Assembly (NCBI GenBank): GCA_964019425.1
Contig: OZ025852.1
Coordinates: 62,001 to 126,000 of the forward strand
Direction: 5' to 3'
From: Flectonema sp. DT1601
Taxonomy: Eukaryota > Euglenozoa > Diplonemea > Diplonemida > Diplonemidae
DNA: 64,000 nt
Part shown: piece after piece, positions 44,001-51,828 of the stretch
How the letters are laid out: the number at the start of each line of letters is the position of its first letter
Numbering within the stretch: the first letter of the stretch is position 1
Program-made: the position numbers and the translations under genes
The notes under the pieces: model-generated
What the model was told of the DNA's origin: nothing
Seen by the model: the letters and a program-made list of their open reading frames with translations, nothing else
Database searches by the model: none

Positions 44001-47000
44001 GTAGTTTATATAACCAGGTAAACACTGGTCACAATCTGCACCTTCAGATGATTTGTATGGATGTGGACAAGTCTCACACTGAGTTCCTGACCATTGTTCT
44101 CTGCAGGTACACAAACAGCTAGTTGCTGGAGATCCAAGTGAGTTGACGCTGGTTGCGTGATTGTTACAATGAGTTACGAGTTTACATTGTTGACAATCAG
44201 GGTATCCATACCAACCAGTGATACATTCATTACAGTCTTGTCCTGTAAAAGGATTTGGACAAGAAGCACAATTAGAAGTTGGATCCCATTTTTCATGACA
44301 ACTACAACTACACGACGTGTGATCGACATTACTCGTGACAGCCAATCCTTTTAAAGTACCACTGCAGTCGTCTACTACAGAGCATTGACGGCAGAGATCA
44401 CCAACGTATCCATCAGCACATTGATTACAATCAAATTGAGGATCTGAATTATAATTTGAAGGACATGTCTGACACTCTAAATCAGTCCATCCATTTCTAC
44501 AATCGCAAACACACAAAGTTGAGTCCATGTTGCTCGTTACGCTATTGGCGTGAGATTGACAGTGAACGTCGATTTTACAAATTTCACATTGCGGATAATT
44601 AATCCTCCCGACATCACAAACATCGCATGTCAATTGATTATATTTTGAAGGACATGTTTCACAGTTAGCACCTTCCCAGTTCTGTGAACAAGTACAGCGA
44701 CAATTCCAAGTTTGTGCATCGCCTACTGGTTCAACAAAAGTACTTCTTCCATTGCAGTCCTGTTCATCGCTGCAAGGCCTGCAGTCTGGGAAGCTGAAAA
44801 AACCAAACGCACATGACGCACAGCTGTCAGCGATGTTATCAAATTGAAATTTCGATTCGCAGGTATCGCAGGTGTCACCTGACCAACCGTCACGACAGGT
44901 GCAGACACATTTTGTCTTGTCACCGTTCGATGTAACTCCGCCATCTAAGGCATGACCACTACAGTCGAATGCGGTGGTACAAAGAGAACAAGTTGGGTAA
45001 TTAATATAACCAGTCCTACAGCTATCACAAGTATCTGAGTATTTACTATCACAAGTACCACATGTTGATCCAGACCATTGATGAGCACATTCACAAATAC
45101 ATTGCTCTCTTGCGTTATCTGAAGAGATACTTTCTGCGTGTCCTCCACAATTTGCTTCGCTAGTGCATTGGATACAAACAGTGTTTTGAGTTCCGACATA
45201 TCCTGAGGAGCACTTATCACAGTTTGAGCCTTCGTATCTGGTTGGACAGCTTTGACAAGTATCTCCTTCCCATCCATTTTGACAAGAGTTGCAAAGACAG
45301 TTGCGACGACCATCATCTGAAGTGACATCTTCTGGATCAGCATGTCCACTACAGTGATCTTGTGGAGTACATTGAGTACAGGTATCGTATTGGATATATC
45401 CAGTAGCACATCTGTCACATCCAGGTGATTGAATATCATAAGGTAAGTTACACTGTGAACAATCTGATTCAGACCACTTACCAAAACATGAACATAAACA
45501 ACTCCTCGATGGATTATCATACAACACGGAGAGTGCTCTACTATTACAGTCTAAGTTTACATCACACGAATGGCAGTTTGGATATCCGACAGTTCCTAAT
45601 TTACATTCTCCGCAATCTAATTGTGAATCATACGATGTTAAACAATAATTACAAGGTTCTCCTCCAGTTAATTGCGACCACATATTTCGACATGTACAAA
45701 CACAGTGTTCATAAGGGGGTAAACTCGTTACTACTTCAGCATGTCCACTACAGTGAACTTCATTAGTACACTTCGTACATGACGGGAATGTAATATAACC
45801 TTCAGAACATGAATCACAGTTAATTCCTTGAAACCCTTCAGAACAGATACTACAATCATCACCTGACCATGGATGAGTACAATCACATACACAACTTTGT
45901 GAATCAGAACTTGAGGATACAGAATTCGCTTTATTACTACAATGAATACCAATTGTACATGTGGTACAAGTTGGGTAGTTTATGTGGTTTTGAATACAAG
46001 AAGAACAATCAACATCAGTGTACAGTGATGGACAATTACAAACACAACCAGTCCTACTCGAAGTATCTTCAACAACTGATGAAGCCATTCTTCCAGAGCA
46101 ATGAAAGTCAACAGAACATGTTATGCAATCAGGGTAGCTGTATCTTCCTGTAATACACTCACCACAAGACATCGTTTTGTATAATAATTCATTACACGAA
46201 CTGCAGTCAGTTCCAGTGAATTGATTTACACATTTAGGACATGTGCATACTTCATTACCTTGACTTCCAGTGCTGGATACTTCTAAGGCATTCCCACTAC
46301 AGTGAAGTTCATTAGTACATTGTTGATCACAGTCAGGGTAAGAATACCAACCTGTAGCACATTCATTGCAGTTGTCTCCACCGTAGTTTTCAGGACAGGT
46401 TTCACAGTTCTTGCCTGTGAACTTATGTTCGCAGGTACATGTGCAGGTCGCGTTGGTATTTTTTTCAACTGTCAAACCACGTCCGTTACAATCTGATGTT
46501 AAACTACACTTCGTACAATTTGGATAGTTTGCGTACAACTGACCACAACTGTCACATTGATCTCCAACAAAGTTTGGAGGACACGTCGAACACGTTGGAC
46601 CAGTCCAAGCGTTTTCACATTCACACATACATTGCGTTCTAATGGTGTTTGATGGGACTAAGTCATTTGAGGCTCCAAATGTGTTTGTTGATCGTCCACT
46701 ACAATGATTAGCATTAGTACAAGTATAACAGTGAGGGAACATTACAGCTCCAGGTTTACATGTTGAACAGTCTAAGTCTGCATCGTATTCTCCTGGACAT
46801 TCACCACACGTTGAACCCATCCAGAGATTTCTACAAACGCATAAACATGAGACTTGAGAACTGTCAGCAACAACACTACTCGAACGTCCTGAGCAGTGAG
46901 TTGATGAAGAGCATAAGATACAATTACCATCAGTGAATATTTCATTAGTTCCACAAAGTGGAGGTCCACAACCACATTCTGTTGTTGAAATCGGAACATC

Positions 47001-47657
47001 ATCTTCACCTGATGAACATGTTCCTGTTGTAGGACAGTTGACACATTCTCCATTTTGAAGTATTCTAGTTGCTGAACACTGATCACAACTACTTCCAGAG
47101 TATTTATCATCGCAAACATCACATGTTGTTCCTGACCAGTAATTATTACAAGTACAACTGCATTGATCATTTTGTATAGTCGCTACACCATTACACCCAC
47201 AAGATCTACAGGATGTGCATGCCATACATTGTTGTCCGTAGTAGTTGTCCATACATCGATACCAAAGGGAGGCTGATGCTGACCAACTGCATTCTGTGTT
47301 ATTATTACTTAAAACTGCATAGAATTCAGCTGTTCCTTCATTATCACAAACTGGTGTAGTGTCCTCAATAACTGTAGTGCAAGTAGCTCCAGTACAAGTT
47401 CCGTTTATCAAACTAATGCTATTACTTGCGCAACTACTGTAAAGGTCGATGTCGTAATCTTCACAGGAAGGTCCACTCATACCATTAGTACTCTTCATTT
47501 CTATTTTAACTTTAAAGACAACCATTCCTTCCAAACTTCCAATCTGCTCATACCGAGTGCCTCCCGGAGGTATGTCTCTCCATTTTTCAAACGTCCACTC
47601 AATTGCATTGACAGTCACGATCACTGTCAGTAAGAAGCATATTTCAAATATCCGCAT
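35055..47657 (-). CDS. Giant surface protein with EGF/laminin-like repeats, sushi domains and a C-type lectin domain
   Basis: 4,200 residues in one uninterrupted exon. A signal peptide (MRIFEICFLLTVIVTVNA) opens it. From about 140 to 2290 there are some 33 units of about 65 residues with the pattern C-x2-C-x-GY-x2-YP-x-C-x2-C-x4-HC, then C-x-C-x4-W-x-G-x2-C-x2-C-P, a laminin-EGF-like disulphide module. From about 2295 to 3090 there are a dozen or so sushi/CCP-type modules (a Cys, then GY/TP, a Trp, and a final P-x-C), interrupted at about 2510-2655 by a C-type lectin domain. A less structured region follows, then one transmembrane helix at about 4130-4155 and a tail of about 45 residues. Large ectodomains like this serve adhesion, prey capture or self-recognition. 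Acceptor TTTACGACAG (AG 47695-47696) lies 37 nt upstream. Confidence 0.9.
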   Translation of the reverse strand: MRIFEICFLLTVIVTVNAIEWTFEKWRDIPPGGTRYEQIGSLEGMVVFKVKIEMKSTNGMSGPSCEDYDIDLYSSCASNSISLINGTCTGATCTTVIEDTTPVCDNEGTAEFYAVLSNNNTECSWSASASLWYRCMDNYYGQQCMACTSCRSCGCNGVATIQNDQCSCTCNNYWSGTTCDVCDDKYSGSSCDQCSATRILQNGECVNCPTTGTCSSGEDDVPISTTECGCGPPLCGTNEIFTDGNCILCSSSTHCSGRSSSVVADSSQVSCLCVCRNLWMGSTCGECPGEYDADLDCSTCKPGAVMFPHCYTCTNANHCSGRSTNTFGASNDLVPSNTIRTQCMCECENAWTGPTCSTCPPNFVGDQCDSCGQLYANYPNCTKCSLTSDCNGRGLTVEKNTNATCTCTCEHKFTGKNCETCPENYGGDNCNECATGWYSYPDCDQQCTNELHCSGNALEVSSTGSQGNEVCTCPKCVNQFTGTDCSSCNELLYKTMSCGECITGRYSYPDCITCSVDFHCSGRMASSVVEDTSSRTGCVCNCPSLYTDVDCSSCIQNHINYPTCTTCTIGIHCSNKANSVSSSSDSQSCVCDCTHPWSGDDCSICSEGFQGINCDSCSEGYITFPSCTKCTNEVHCSGHAEVVTSLPPYEHCVCTCRNMWSQLTGGEPCNYCLTSYDSQLDCGECKLGTVGYPNCHSCDVNLDCNSRALSVLYDNPSRSCLCSCFGKWSESDCSQCNLPYDIQSPGCDRCATGYIQYDTCTQCTPQDHCSGHADPEDVTSDDGRRNCLCNSCQNGWEGDTCQSCPTRYEGSNCDKCSSGYVGTQNTVCIQCTSEANCGGHAESISSDNAREQCICECAHQWSGSTCGTCDSKYSDTCDSCRTGYINYPTCSLCTTAFDCSGHALDGGVTSNGDKTKCVCTCRDGWSGDTCDTCESKFQFDNIADSCASCAFGFFSFPDCRPCSDEQDCNGRSTFVEPVGDAQTWNCRCTCSQNWEGANCETCPSKYNQLTCDVCDVGRINYPQCEICKIDVHCQSHANSVTSNMDSTLCVCDCRNGWTDLECQTCPSNYNSDPQFDCNQCADGYVGDLCRQCSVVDDCSGTLKGLAVTSNVDHTSCSCSCHEKWDPTSNCASCPNPFTGQDCNECITGWYGYPDCQQCKLVTHCNNHATSVNSLGSPATSCLCTCREQWSGTQCETCPHPYKSSEGADCDQCLPGYINYPTCTLCTSDVHCNNQATSTTNNGDNIDVCVCTCSVGFTGTTCDSCDTNFINYPTCSSCSAAMIDCNGRATGVVSNVNQDQCVCQCVDRWEGIQCDSCNEIFDQMSCSSCAANRITFPTCTLCEDGIHCSSNGIASATGDSCSCDCTTPWSGSSCDTCPTNFAGTDCDRCAAGHHKFPVCDECLSSVHCNSHSTSVSPNIDQTACECTCRHYWSGSTCGICSEPYGGTDCNECIPGYVEQIDMTTSTLLCIKCTSDSHCNSRALTNSHATDDGGRSVCICTACLDKWSAADSCGICPSQYEQIECKSCSENRITYPTCRLCTNTDDCSNHATAIGRSDNQLECTCDCRNRWSGLQCESCLHPFTGSDCNQCIDGYYSPNANAILINCLVCSVSTHCNNNAIAVQSLPDHTGCVCSCDISHTGDDCSSCKTGYIEDQSNINNCILCEISTHCSGSATRVQSDSDNKNCVCVCIHPWTGNQCETCPDIYSGQSCDTCASMRINYPTCTLCTTADHCSGNHAISVTPNTENTVCVCSCEVNWNGNTDCSKCTSTYYRQSSDCLKCTNIDHCNGRALLSSGSEIQSSFTRDRCLCGVCQNNWTGDQCENCPPQYDPIDCNSCATGLVGPDCIACNVNIHCGVGVSSVMLAPLGDSCVCSCRNQFSGERCEDCFAPYTGPECDKCIDGYIKSQNTCIECKISTHCSSHAIAVISSDDQLSCDCACKNQWIGSQCQTCPSKYENDCNQCAVGYINYPTCTECTVDLHCSGVLNSDSSTSNAARDTCICSCKNSWSPSVGSEAVPGCRECAIPYSGTSCDVCATKYSGYPVCSLCTNSDDCMNRAIPGGVSSINDICSCDCEHKWSDSSCQTCPPQYAGIDCNTCNTHRIQYPDCIECTSLQHCNNRGVQLSTDQSQSTCICTCERPWEGISCESCPAKAAPNCDKCAAGYIGFPECHECLLSVCNLRGITVSSDLLRLTCVCECENQWSGNYCETCPTQYDQSNQQCDSCSTGRISFPECISCTTGIHCNGRASVVRPNPDKTSCVCEECTKGYIGTRCDDCDVGYIKDTTTNECTRDPNNFCIGNPPTVLNGQQPNCGTTTALNEGCLIVCNVGYETTQQYECTDTVIGDWVIPECNEMPCTTPPPVQGNGTVSECESQLPINAMSSCAITCDEGYHSNGVMFTCRASDWIQPYPQCDPNPCETHPTLPGNASHWGCTVPQNGYGITGQCNVQCNQRYHSSEAVALCVAGKWFNIPHCIPDPCLTIPPNVNNGWPQCSTPVESEQECELECQVGVGPPTCSEIDEFDNSDYFITFNSVCYEWVPEKHNRATASEYCKLNGGFLATINTLSVEHLLHSKAQVDSNITDWWTGLRINSSQSGSFEVGDASWWNEHYTNKLLTHGDCSTSGECIAYVYDQIPLCPYLADDCVEEKPFWCMYPSILMSSTVGVVSRSLYTKSSNYVCDRGVWSTPQCQPASCVNAPNSVLNSLEVICSLPVSHGSTCDVICADGYQKERDVQCHLGGWIPGKCSAHVCDTLPHLTMSDRCSLPVNDGGECPVLCSSEMIQNTPHICVRGVWQMGSCSARDCITSPPHVQFGRSENINLPVPNNSEVTLICSQGYLPSGLFKCVSGSWTVPSCQPLKCNRNIPGILHSNMSSVSCIAGSDHGTSCGIVCEDGYTASGGVIGCSFGNWIMSSYCTELSCSNPPVIENSRPYSCQLPLDSGKVCPVSCLTGYESIQGNSWYCSKGLWITPTCVELSCQSQPPLLESAQSPTCILPASSGDRCSAAFGCIGSRIVSNDYICDKGRWIVPECQPGSCKTSELVTSDSVMQQPSITCLESEYHHSQSCDAVCKEGSLLKQTNSFKCLDGVWIIPECPSSDQYLIITCCTDTVPTGIEMECKGLLGTTNGFFSTVASQEVLLESNLNSDSYTVVVGESVLTNYSAILINFSISFKTAGNHEVVGRYQTVIGNTSVIVFDTSVYLNAASGMNNFIQRDMLSSGPGQRITEPLTMTPAGVSTKTYSATVNEGLALVVDFTIRFTERPLTERIYLRANANQVFSGSPAAILILQVHKCHTSYLTMSTFNQEVYRTVQSSTELFGARSICGSIEGTIRGSLRIIISPDSTLQGSIKTADTEWLSAFHWSFACSFSRVHTCDGGSPMQIVGGINLPEGFATGGGFYLSVYKSSDNVDITATVSHQSKGESPPLLERQGDVSLTPYVSHVASSGSSVPFVWSLPSEIASVAFVVHGNVYFNAGDVPVSVSELQFSLTLSAGCWTTSFDFKILVSSITNSNQLSEGRLTSSPCRSVFGQQTVLDLSWNPSQVSSLTGVIVSQQISSSQTQTLSTMSMTSQESISGNININLMSLSKGTYDCIEPLPSCSVGLYVPALSSVQNRLNKALQQSCPSIPSLVNTCVWPYCNCSVEVCEDQSGCIMNSITELCESSFSSSASTNDRSKLPSGCDGCVHPLCVCPDSDSCENQNGCVWSSTKHEGSCWPEEACGMWGKVTATGINDQSSPSIQSDITVRIDPTTSEVATITSKLIHEKINLGIGSFQPSDITACGAIKEFTDGAQACADAAILLIKNQVENPPPDSEEILNNLATILGFTPIELYCANLCSDVITLLRDTTNGYQLSHTAGQQLLDITASILGSCTCSTGTAKRSISVQQANTRGTISASQYLNILQQQVTSSVRGHPPGSDKSLNDYQSSDGLIKSIAYLDTLSSLRSGRRFGTGGVNVLLNSSKVLLNIHDSSPTIITIHQVWRDLYDATDLSDLTRIHEWVYSIHLSHGTAIHDYPEHVELSSYFILSINVSIDILPTDSLLMYFDKLAGRWIIPTDCTSEGIVSVKCNRIGVYAIREREPSTLPPRPTSSPGDGGVTFDPVVPVGTQVPGQQPTGTQPPIIPGGLGLSEVSDNSETLAVVGIICIVAFTAALCGLFFLQWRRGVNYEIAERKKAPFQFSSLQQGDRQYEDVPSPPGDQEMVSSRGD

Positions 47658-48364
47658 TCGTATTTTAGACGTGTAACTAACTAAAGGTGTAGAACTGTCG
47701 TAAATAAATTAACAATTAACAACCCTTCAGCTGACTCTCTTTTTGATAAAATCAGCTCACTACCTAAAAAGCCGCAGACACTATGAAAATAGGTCCTTCA
47801 ATAAATAGATAAAAAAAAAATCGACAACACTGCCGTATGGTAGATTCCCTGACAGAGCCAGGAGGTAACCACCGCAATGTAAGTAAGCAAAATAATAATA
47901 ATAACAGTTGAAGTAGGAGTGGAAGTATTTTTTTTTAAAAAAAAATAAAATGGATCGATACACTGTAACAAGAAGTGTTAAACGCGATATCAAAAAAAAA
48001 AAACAAAAAAAAAAAACAAGATGGGTAAATAGAATACTTGCTACAATGGAACTACTTACATGGAACAGAAAAAGTATTTAAAGAAGATTCGACTCGAATC
48101 ACAAGTTGGTGTGCTCGAACTAGCATCTCTCTGTAGTCAGAACTAAATAGTTTTCATCATCGTGACTACTTCAGATAATTGTAGCTGAGCACTGTGTTAG
48201 TGTTATACTTATGAACAGATCACGTGAAACGACTTGAACTGAGTACGAAGTCTTACTGTGATGATAATTTATAGCTATTCCTATAAAGGATTGTTTTAGT
48301 TAAATGTTTTATGCAAAAAAAAAAAGTAATATGCCTCACTCTCCACTAATATTTAAAGAAACGG
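47658..48364. other. Intergenic
   Basis: Mixed sequence at 48040-48300 without a credible frame, and A runs near 47811, 47938 and 47993. Nothing recognised. Confidence 0.45.
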
Positions 48365-49327
48365 CTATCTAAACACCACAGTGACCGCAGGTATTGCTCG
48401 ATTGCTCAGAATAGCGTCTGCTGTAGTTCCGAATAATCTTCTTTTAGCGACGTTTAGAATAGATTTTTTTCGAGACGCTCCACGACTGTGAGTACTTCCG
48501 ACTACAACGTTGACGTAGTTCTTGTCGGGAGACATGTTAGAAACCAGGTTTGATATTCCTGTTGAGGTGCTGTTGTTAACAAGTTTAACTTTAAAGGTCC
48601 CTCGATCTAAATCAGGACGTAGGTTTCCTAACAATTCTGATCCCTTTTTGCATGCGGCAAGAGCTTGAGTTTCACACTTTTTAGTTTCAGAAATCCATTT
48701 CGATTCATCTGCGTACATAGCAGTCGCAACATCCGGAGGATCCCAACAACTAAAAAAGATCACATTATCAACCACCCTTATGAATGAACTAAGAACTCCA
48801 ATTGCTTTTATTCCACGTTCATCAAACGGATGAGCAATGCAAACGATGTAAGTGATTGAGTCTGACTTTACTCTGCTTCTCGTAATTACAACAGTCGGGG
48901 CTTGCAATTCCTTAACAAGAGTAATAGACTCGGCGATTGAGAGCATTTCTTTTCGTTCGTTTGCTATTAGAGTGTGAGGTTTGTAATCAGTGACGTATGA
49001 AGAATAACTTTGAATCATCGTCTGGTTACTTCCATCAATGTAAGTCGTTCCTTCTAGTGTATCCGCAACAATGGTAGCACGATCTTTAAGCGCTTGACTT
49101 CTTTCATTCTTTTCTGGTAGATCCATTCCGAGTGCCTTTCCTAACTTTTTTGCTAACGGAACTTTACTATCATTGTGAACATGTCCGTAAACTCTAACTT
49201 GGTAGTTCTTTTGTTCTCTATTTTGAAGAAGTACTTTTGCAAAATCAACACAACCTTCGTCTTCCAAGTCGTGACTATCAATACACACCATCAGTCGAGT
49301 GTCAGTACCGTTGTCGGTATTATTCAT
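48365..49327 (-). CDS. Universal-stress-protein-like protein
   Basis: 320 residues. Two alpha/beta halves are suggested. The first begins with LMVCIDSHDLEDEGCVDFAKVLL, with a Rossmann-like strand and helix. The second ends VVVGSTHSRGAS then LFGTTADAILSNRAIPAVTVV, the usual Usp C-terminal arrangement (V-V-G-S plus G-S/T-x3-I-L then P-V-x-V-V). The glycine-rich ATP loop is only partly kept. Usp proteins bind ATP or act as stress chaperones; here the fold assignment is moderate and the function inferred. No membrane segment. Acceptor ATCAACACAG (AG 49344-49345) is 16 nt upstream. Confidence 0.6.
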   Translation of the reverse strand: MNNTDNGTDTRLMVCIDSHDLEDEGCVDFAKVLLQNREQKNYQVRVYGHVHNDSKVPLAKKLGKALGMDLPEKNERSQALKDRATIVADTLEGTTYIDGSNQTMIQSYSSYVTDYKPHTLIANERKEMLSIAESITLVKELQAPTVVITRSRVKSDSITYIVCIAHPFDERGIKAIGVLSSFIRVVDNVIFFSCWDPPDVATAMYADESKWISETKKCETQALAACKKGSELLGNLRPDLDRGTFKVKLVNNSTSTGISNLVSNMSPDKNYVNVVVGSTHSRGASRKKSILNVAKRRLFGTTADAILSNRAIPAVTVVFR

Positions 49328-50078
49328 CTTGTTATTGTTATGTGCTGTGTTGATTTTTTGATGTAATAAGATTACTTCAAACCCTCTCCCTTTGTTTTTT
49401 TTTTAATATAATATTTTCATTTTTATTAGATTCCCAAAGAGAAACGTATAATGCGGTTATTCCCTTAAGAAGAAATCTAAATCTTCCCCCCATACATTTA
49501 TTTTTTTTTTTTTTATTATTTCATAAGTGAGGGGATAGACATCTCACATGTTTCTTCCTTTCCCTTTTTCATATTTTCTTTTCAAAGATTGCGTATTTGG
49601 TATACAGGCAAACTAAATTAGCGGTCGGAAAAGATTTTAATTTTTTAAACTTTTTTTTTTTTTTTTTTCCTGTTTCTTTATTTGAGACACTCACGTCGTT
49701 ATACAAACGAATCACAGAAAAGACTTAATGAGTGATGATCAATCGGAAATGCTTGTTTTTTTTTTTTTTTTTTTTTTTTAGCTAAAATCCGATAACCTCA
49801 TCGTTACTAGATAAGAGATGAAAACAGAATTTAAGTAATTTTTTTATCTTTCGTTCTTTTTTTTTTTTTTTTTGCCTTTCAATTCGTGTAACTGCACCAA
49901 TGCAATTTATATTCACTCCTGAAATATCATTCTATTTCTCACCAGTCATTTGTTAACTTCTCTTGTTAAGGAGTAGTTAAGCATCCTGAGGCCAAGCAAT
50001 AAATCTAGTCAGGCCTTCAGTATGTGTAAGCTCTATATTTAGCGTATAAATTATCATCTAGTAGCAGTAGCTACTCGT
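49328..50078. other. Intergenic
   Basis: Leader of the Usp-like gene, then T runs at 49500-49515, 49650-49668, 49757-49780 and 49857-49873. The 3' untranslated region of the zinc-knuckle gene probably reaches into its right end. No gene. Confidence 0.45.
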
Positions 50079-50230
50079 TTAGTATCCACGTCCGCCACGA
50101 CCACGGTAGCCTCCAGAGAACCTGTTTGTTTGGTTAAAGTCATGAGATGAAAATCAGCTAATTAAATTGTTTTTTTTTGTGTTTGTGAAAACTGTGAATC
50201 GATTAGTTTTATCTATAATAACTGGTGATT

Positions 50231-50267
<37 letters not shown>

Positions 50268-50995
50268 AAGCCATACCCTCCTTTGCGTCCCTTACCTCCT
50301 TTGAACCCACCTTTACCTCCTTTGAACCCACCTTTACCGTGAAATGGCATTGCGCGATCCCATTCGTGATAGTCGCCGAAATGTTCTTTAAATTGACCTT
50401 TGTTGTACCATCCTCCGTTCTCCATGGACATGCGTTCTTCGGCCGCATCCCATTCTGTGTAGCTTCCGTATTGTCTTTTGAATTGTGCTTTAGTGTAGCT
50501 GTTGCCGTCGGTATCACGACGCATGTCAAAATGTTGTCTTGGAGCTCCTATATGTTCGTAATCACATTCTTGACCTTTTTTACAGCTGCCAGAAGAGTAG
50601 AATGGGCAGATCGCGTCTCTTTTTTGTTTACATTCGAATGACTTGTGTCCAATTTCTTTACATCTTCTACAGGCACTTTCCTCAGTGCAATCCGACACCT
50701 TGTGTCCAGGTTTTTGACAATTGTGACACAATGCTTCGATGGGGCAGTTCTTCACGTAGTGCCCTGTTTTCCCGCAGTTGTGGCAAGGACCTGCTCCAAT
50801 AACAACAGTGCACTCATATTCTTTGTGGCCTTCTTCTCCACATCGTCTGCACTTCTGAGGATGTGGACATTCGGCAGCTTTGTGTCCTTCGTCTTGACAA
50901 TTATGACACCTTCCCTTTTCAGTACAGTCTTTTGCTATGTGGCCTGTCTGTCCGCAAATAAAACATGCATTACTCCTCATACTGTGTCCCCACAT
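50079..50995 (-). CDS. Zinc-knuckle (CNBP/UMSBP-like) RNA-binding protein with a CCCH finger
   Basis: Exons 50277-50995 and 50079-50121 encode 253 residues. Six CCHC knuckles (C-x2-C-x4-H-x4-C) lie at 11-24, 30-43, 49-62, 71-84, 90-103 and 109-122, then a CCCH finger at 130-148 (C-x7-C-x5-C-x3-H). Two related motifs follow, AQFKRQYGSYTEWD and GQFKEHFGDYHEWD, then a Gly-Lys-rich repeat and, after the intron, FSGGYRGRGGRGY, an RGG-type ending. Knuckle proteins of this kind bind single-stranded nucleic acid; kinetoplastid UMSBP/HEXBP and animal CNBP are relatives. Without splicing the frame ends in a poly-Phe tail, so the small terminal exon is strongly supported. Acceptor TTTCTTCACAG has its AG at 51022-51023, 26 nt upstream. 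Confidence 0.87.
50122..50276 (-). other. Intron of the zinc-knuckle gene
   Basis: 155 nt, donor GTATGG, acceptor AACAAACAG, phase 2. It contains a run of about 29 T on the coding strand near its 5' end. Splicing yields a Gly/Arg-rich tail in frame with a TAA stop. Confidence 0.78.
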
Positions 50996-51801
50996 CTTAG
51001 CAAGTCCGCGAACTCACCAAACTGTGAAGAAAGAAATATGTTATGTCTTTATTTAACTAGTTAATTAATCTGATCAAGGGTCTGGTGAAGTGTTTTGCAT
51101 AAGAATGAGAGTAAAAATAAACCCTCTCGTCATACTGTTGTGTTAATAATCTGTTCTGATGAAATGAAATCACATATCGAACCTAACTAAGGCTTCCTTA
51201 TGACATAAGCAAAAAGGACATTGAACCGGGTGTAGGGGTTGGATAAGGACGAGAGTAAAAGTAGAGAAAACATCCCGCGAGTGCGGCCGAGAATTGGAAG
51301 GGGTAGGGAGGCCGGGTACCGATTCCTTTTTTTTTTTTTTTTTTTTAAAGCAACCCCAGTAACTACTTCAGGTATTTCCCTAAGCATAGCCACCTCTCAG
51401 TCGACAACTTTGAGTACAGAAATAAAAATACTCAACTAACATTATAGTTCAGTGTTGCTGTAGGGGATACCAAGTCACGAAATGAGGATCAAATCCGTAG
51501 CCAGTATTATGTTAGTTTAGGAATAACTGACAGGCTCATGGGAAAAAAAAAACATGATTCTTGATGGGCAAAACAGATACCTGTTTTCTGTTTCGTTCAG
51601 TACTCTCCAGTCAGGAGACTTCTCACATGAGAATAGCGATAGAAAACCGAGTCTTGCAAGATACGACTTCCTAGTCAATGAATGCGAACAGCACACCTAA
51701 AAAGGAAATTAATACAAGATAAGAAAAAATAGAAAGGCCCGGGGAAGGGGGAAAAAAAATCTATTCCCTCACTCGCAATATGTCAGCTCTTTAATAGCTG
51801 G

Positions 51802-51828
51802 ATGCGGCGAAGAAATCTAACGCCGCAT
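51802..51828. other. GC-rich hairpin
   Basis: Perfect 8-bp stem ATGCGGCG / CGCCGCAT with an 11-base loop, set in AT-rich DNA. Possible structural RNA or terminator-like signal; role unknown. Confidence 0.6.

Noticed and set aside
42000-47000. Regular repeat spacing that could suggest a repeat array
   Set aside because: The spacing of about 195 bp is the EGF-like module of the protein, not a nucleotide repeat with spacers.
36500-47170. Many 60-190-codon frames on both strands within the giant gene
   Set aside because: Shadows of the 4,200-codon frame; their Cys/His patterns come from the repeat's codons.
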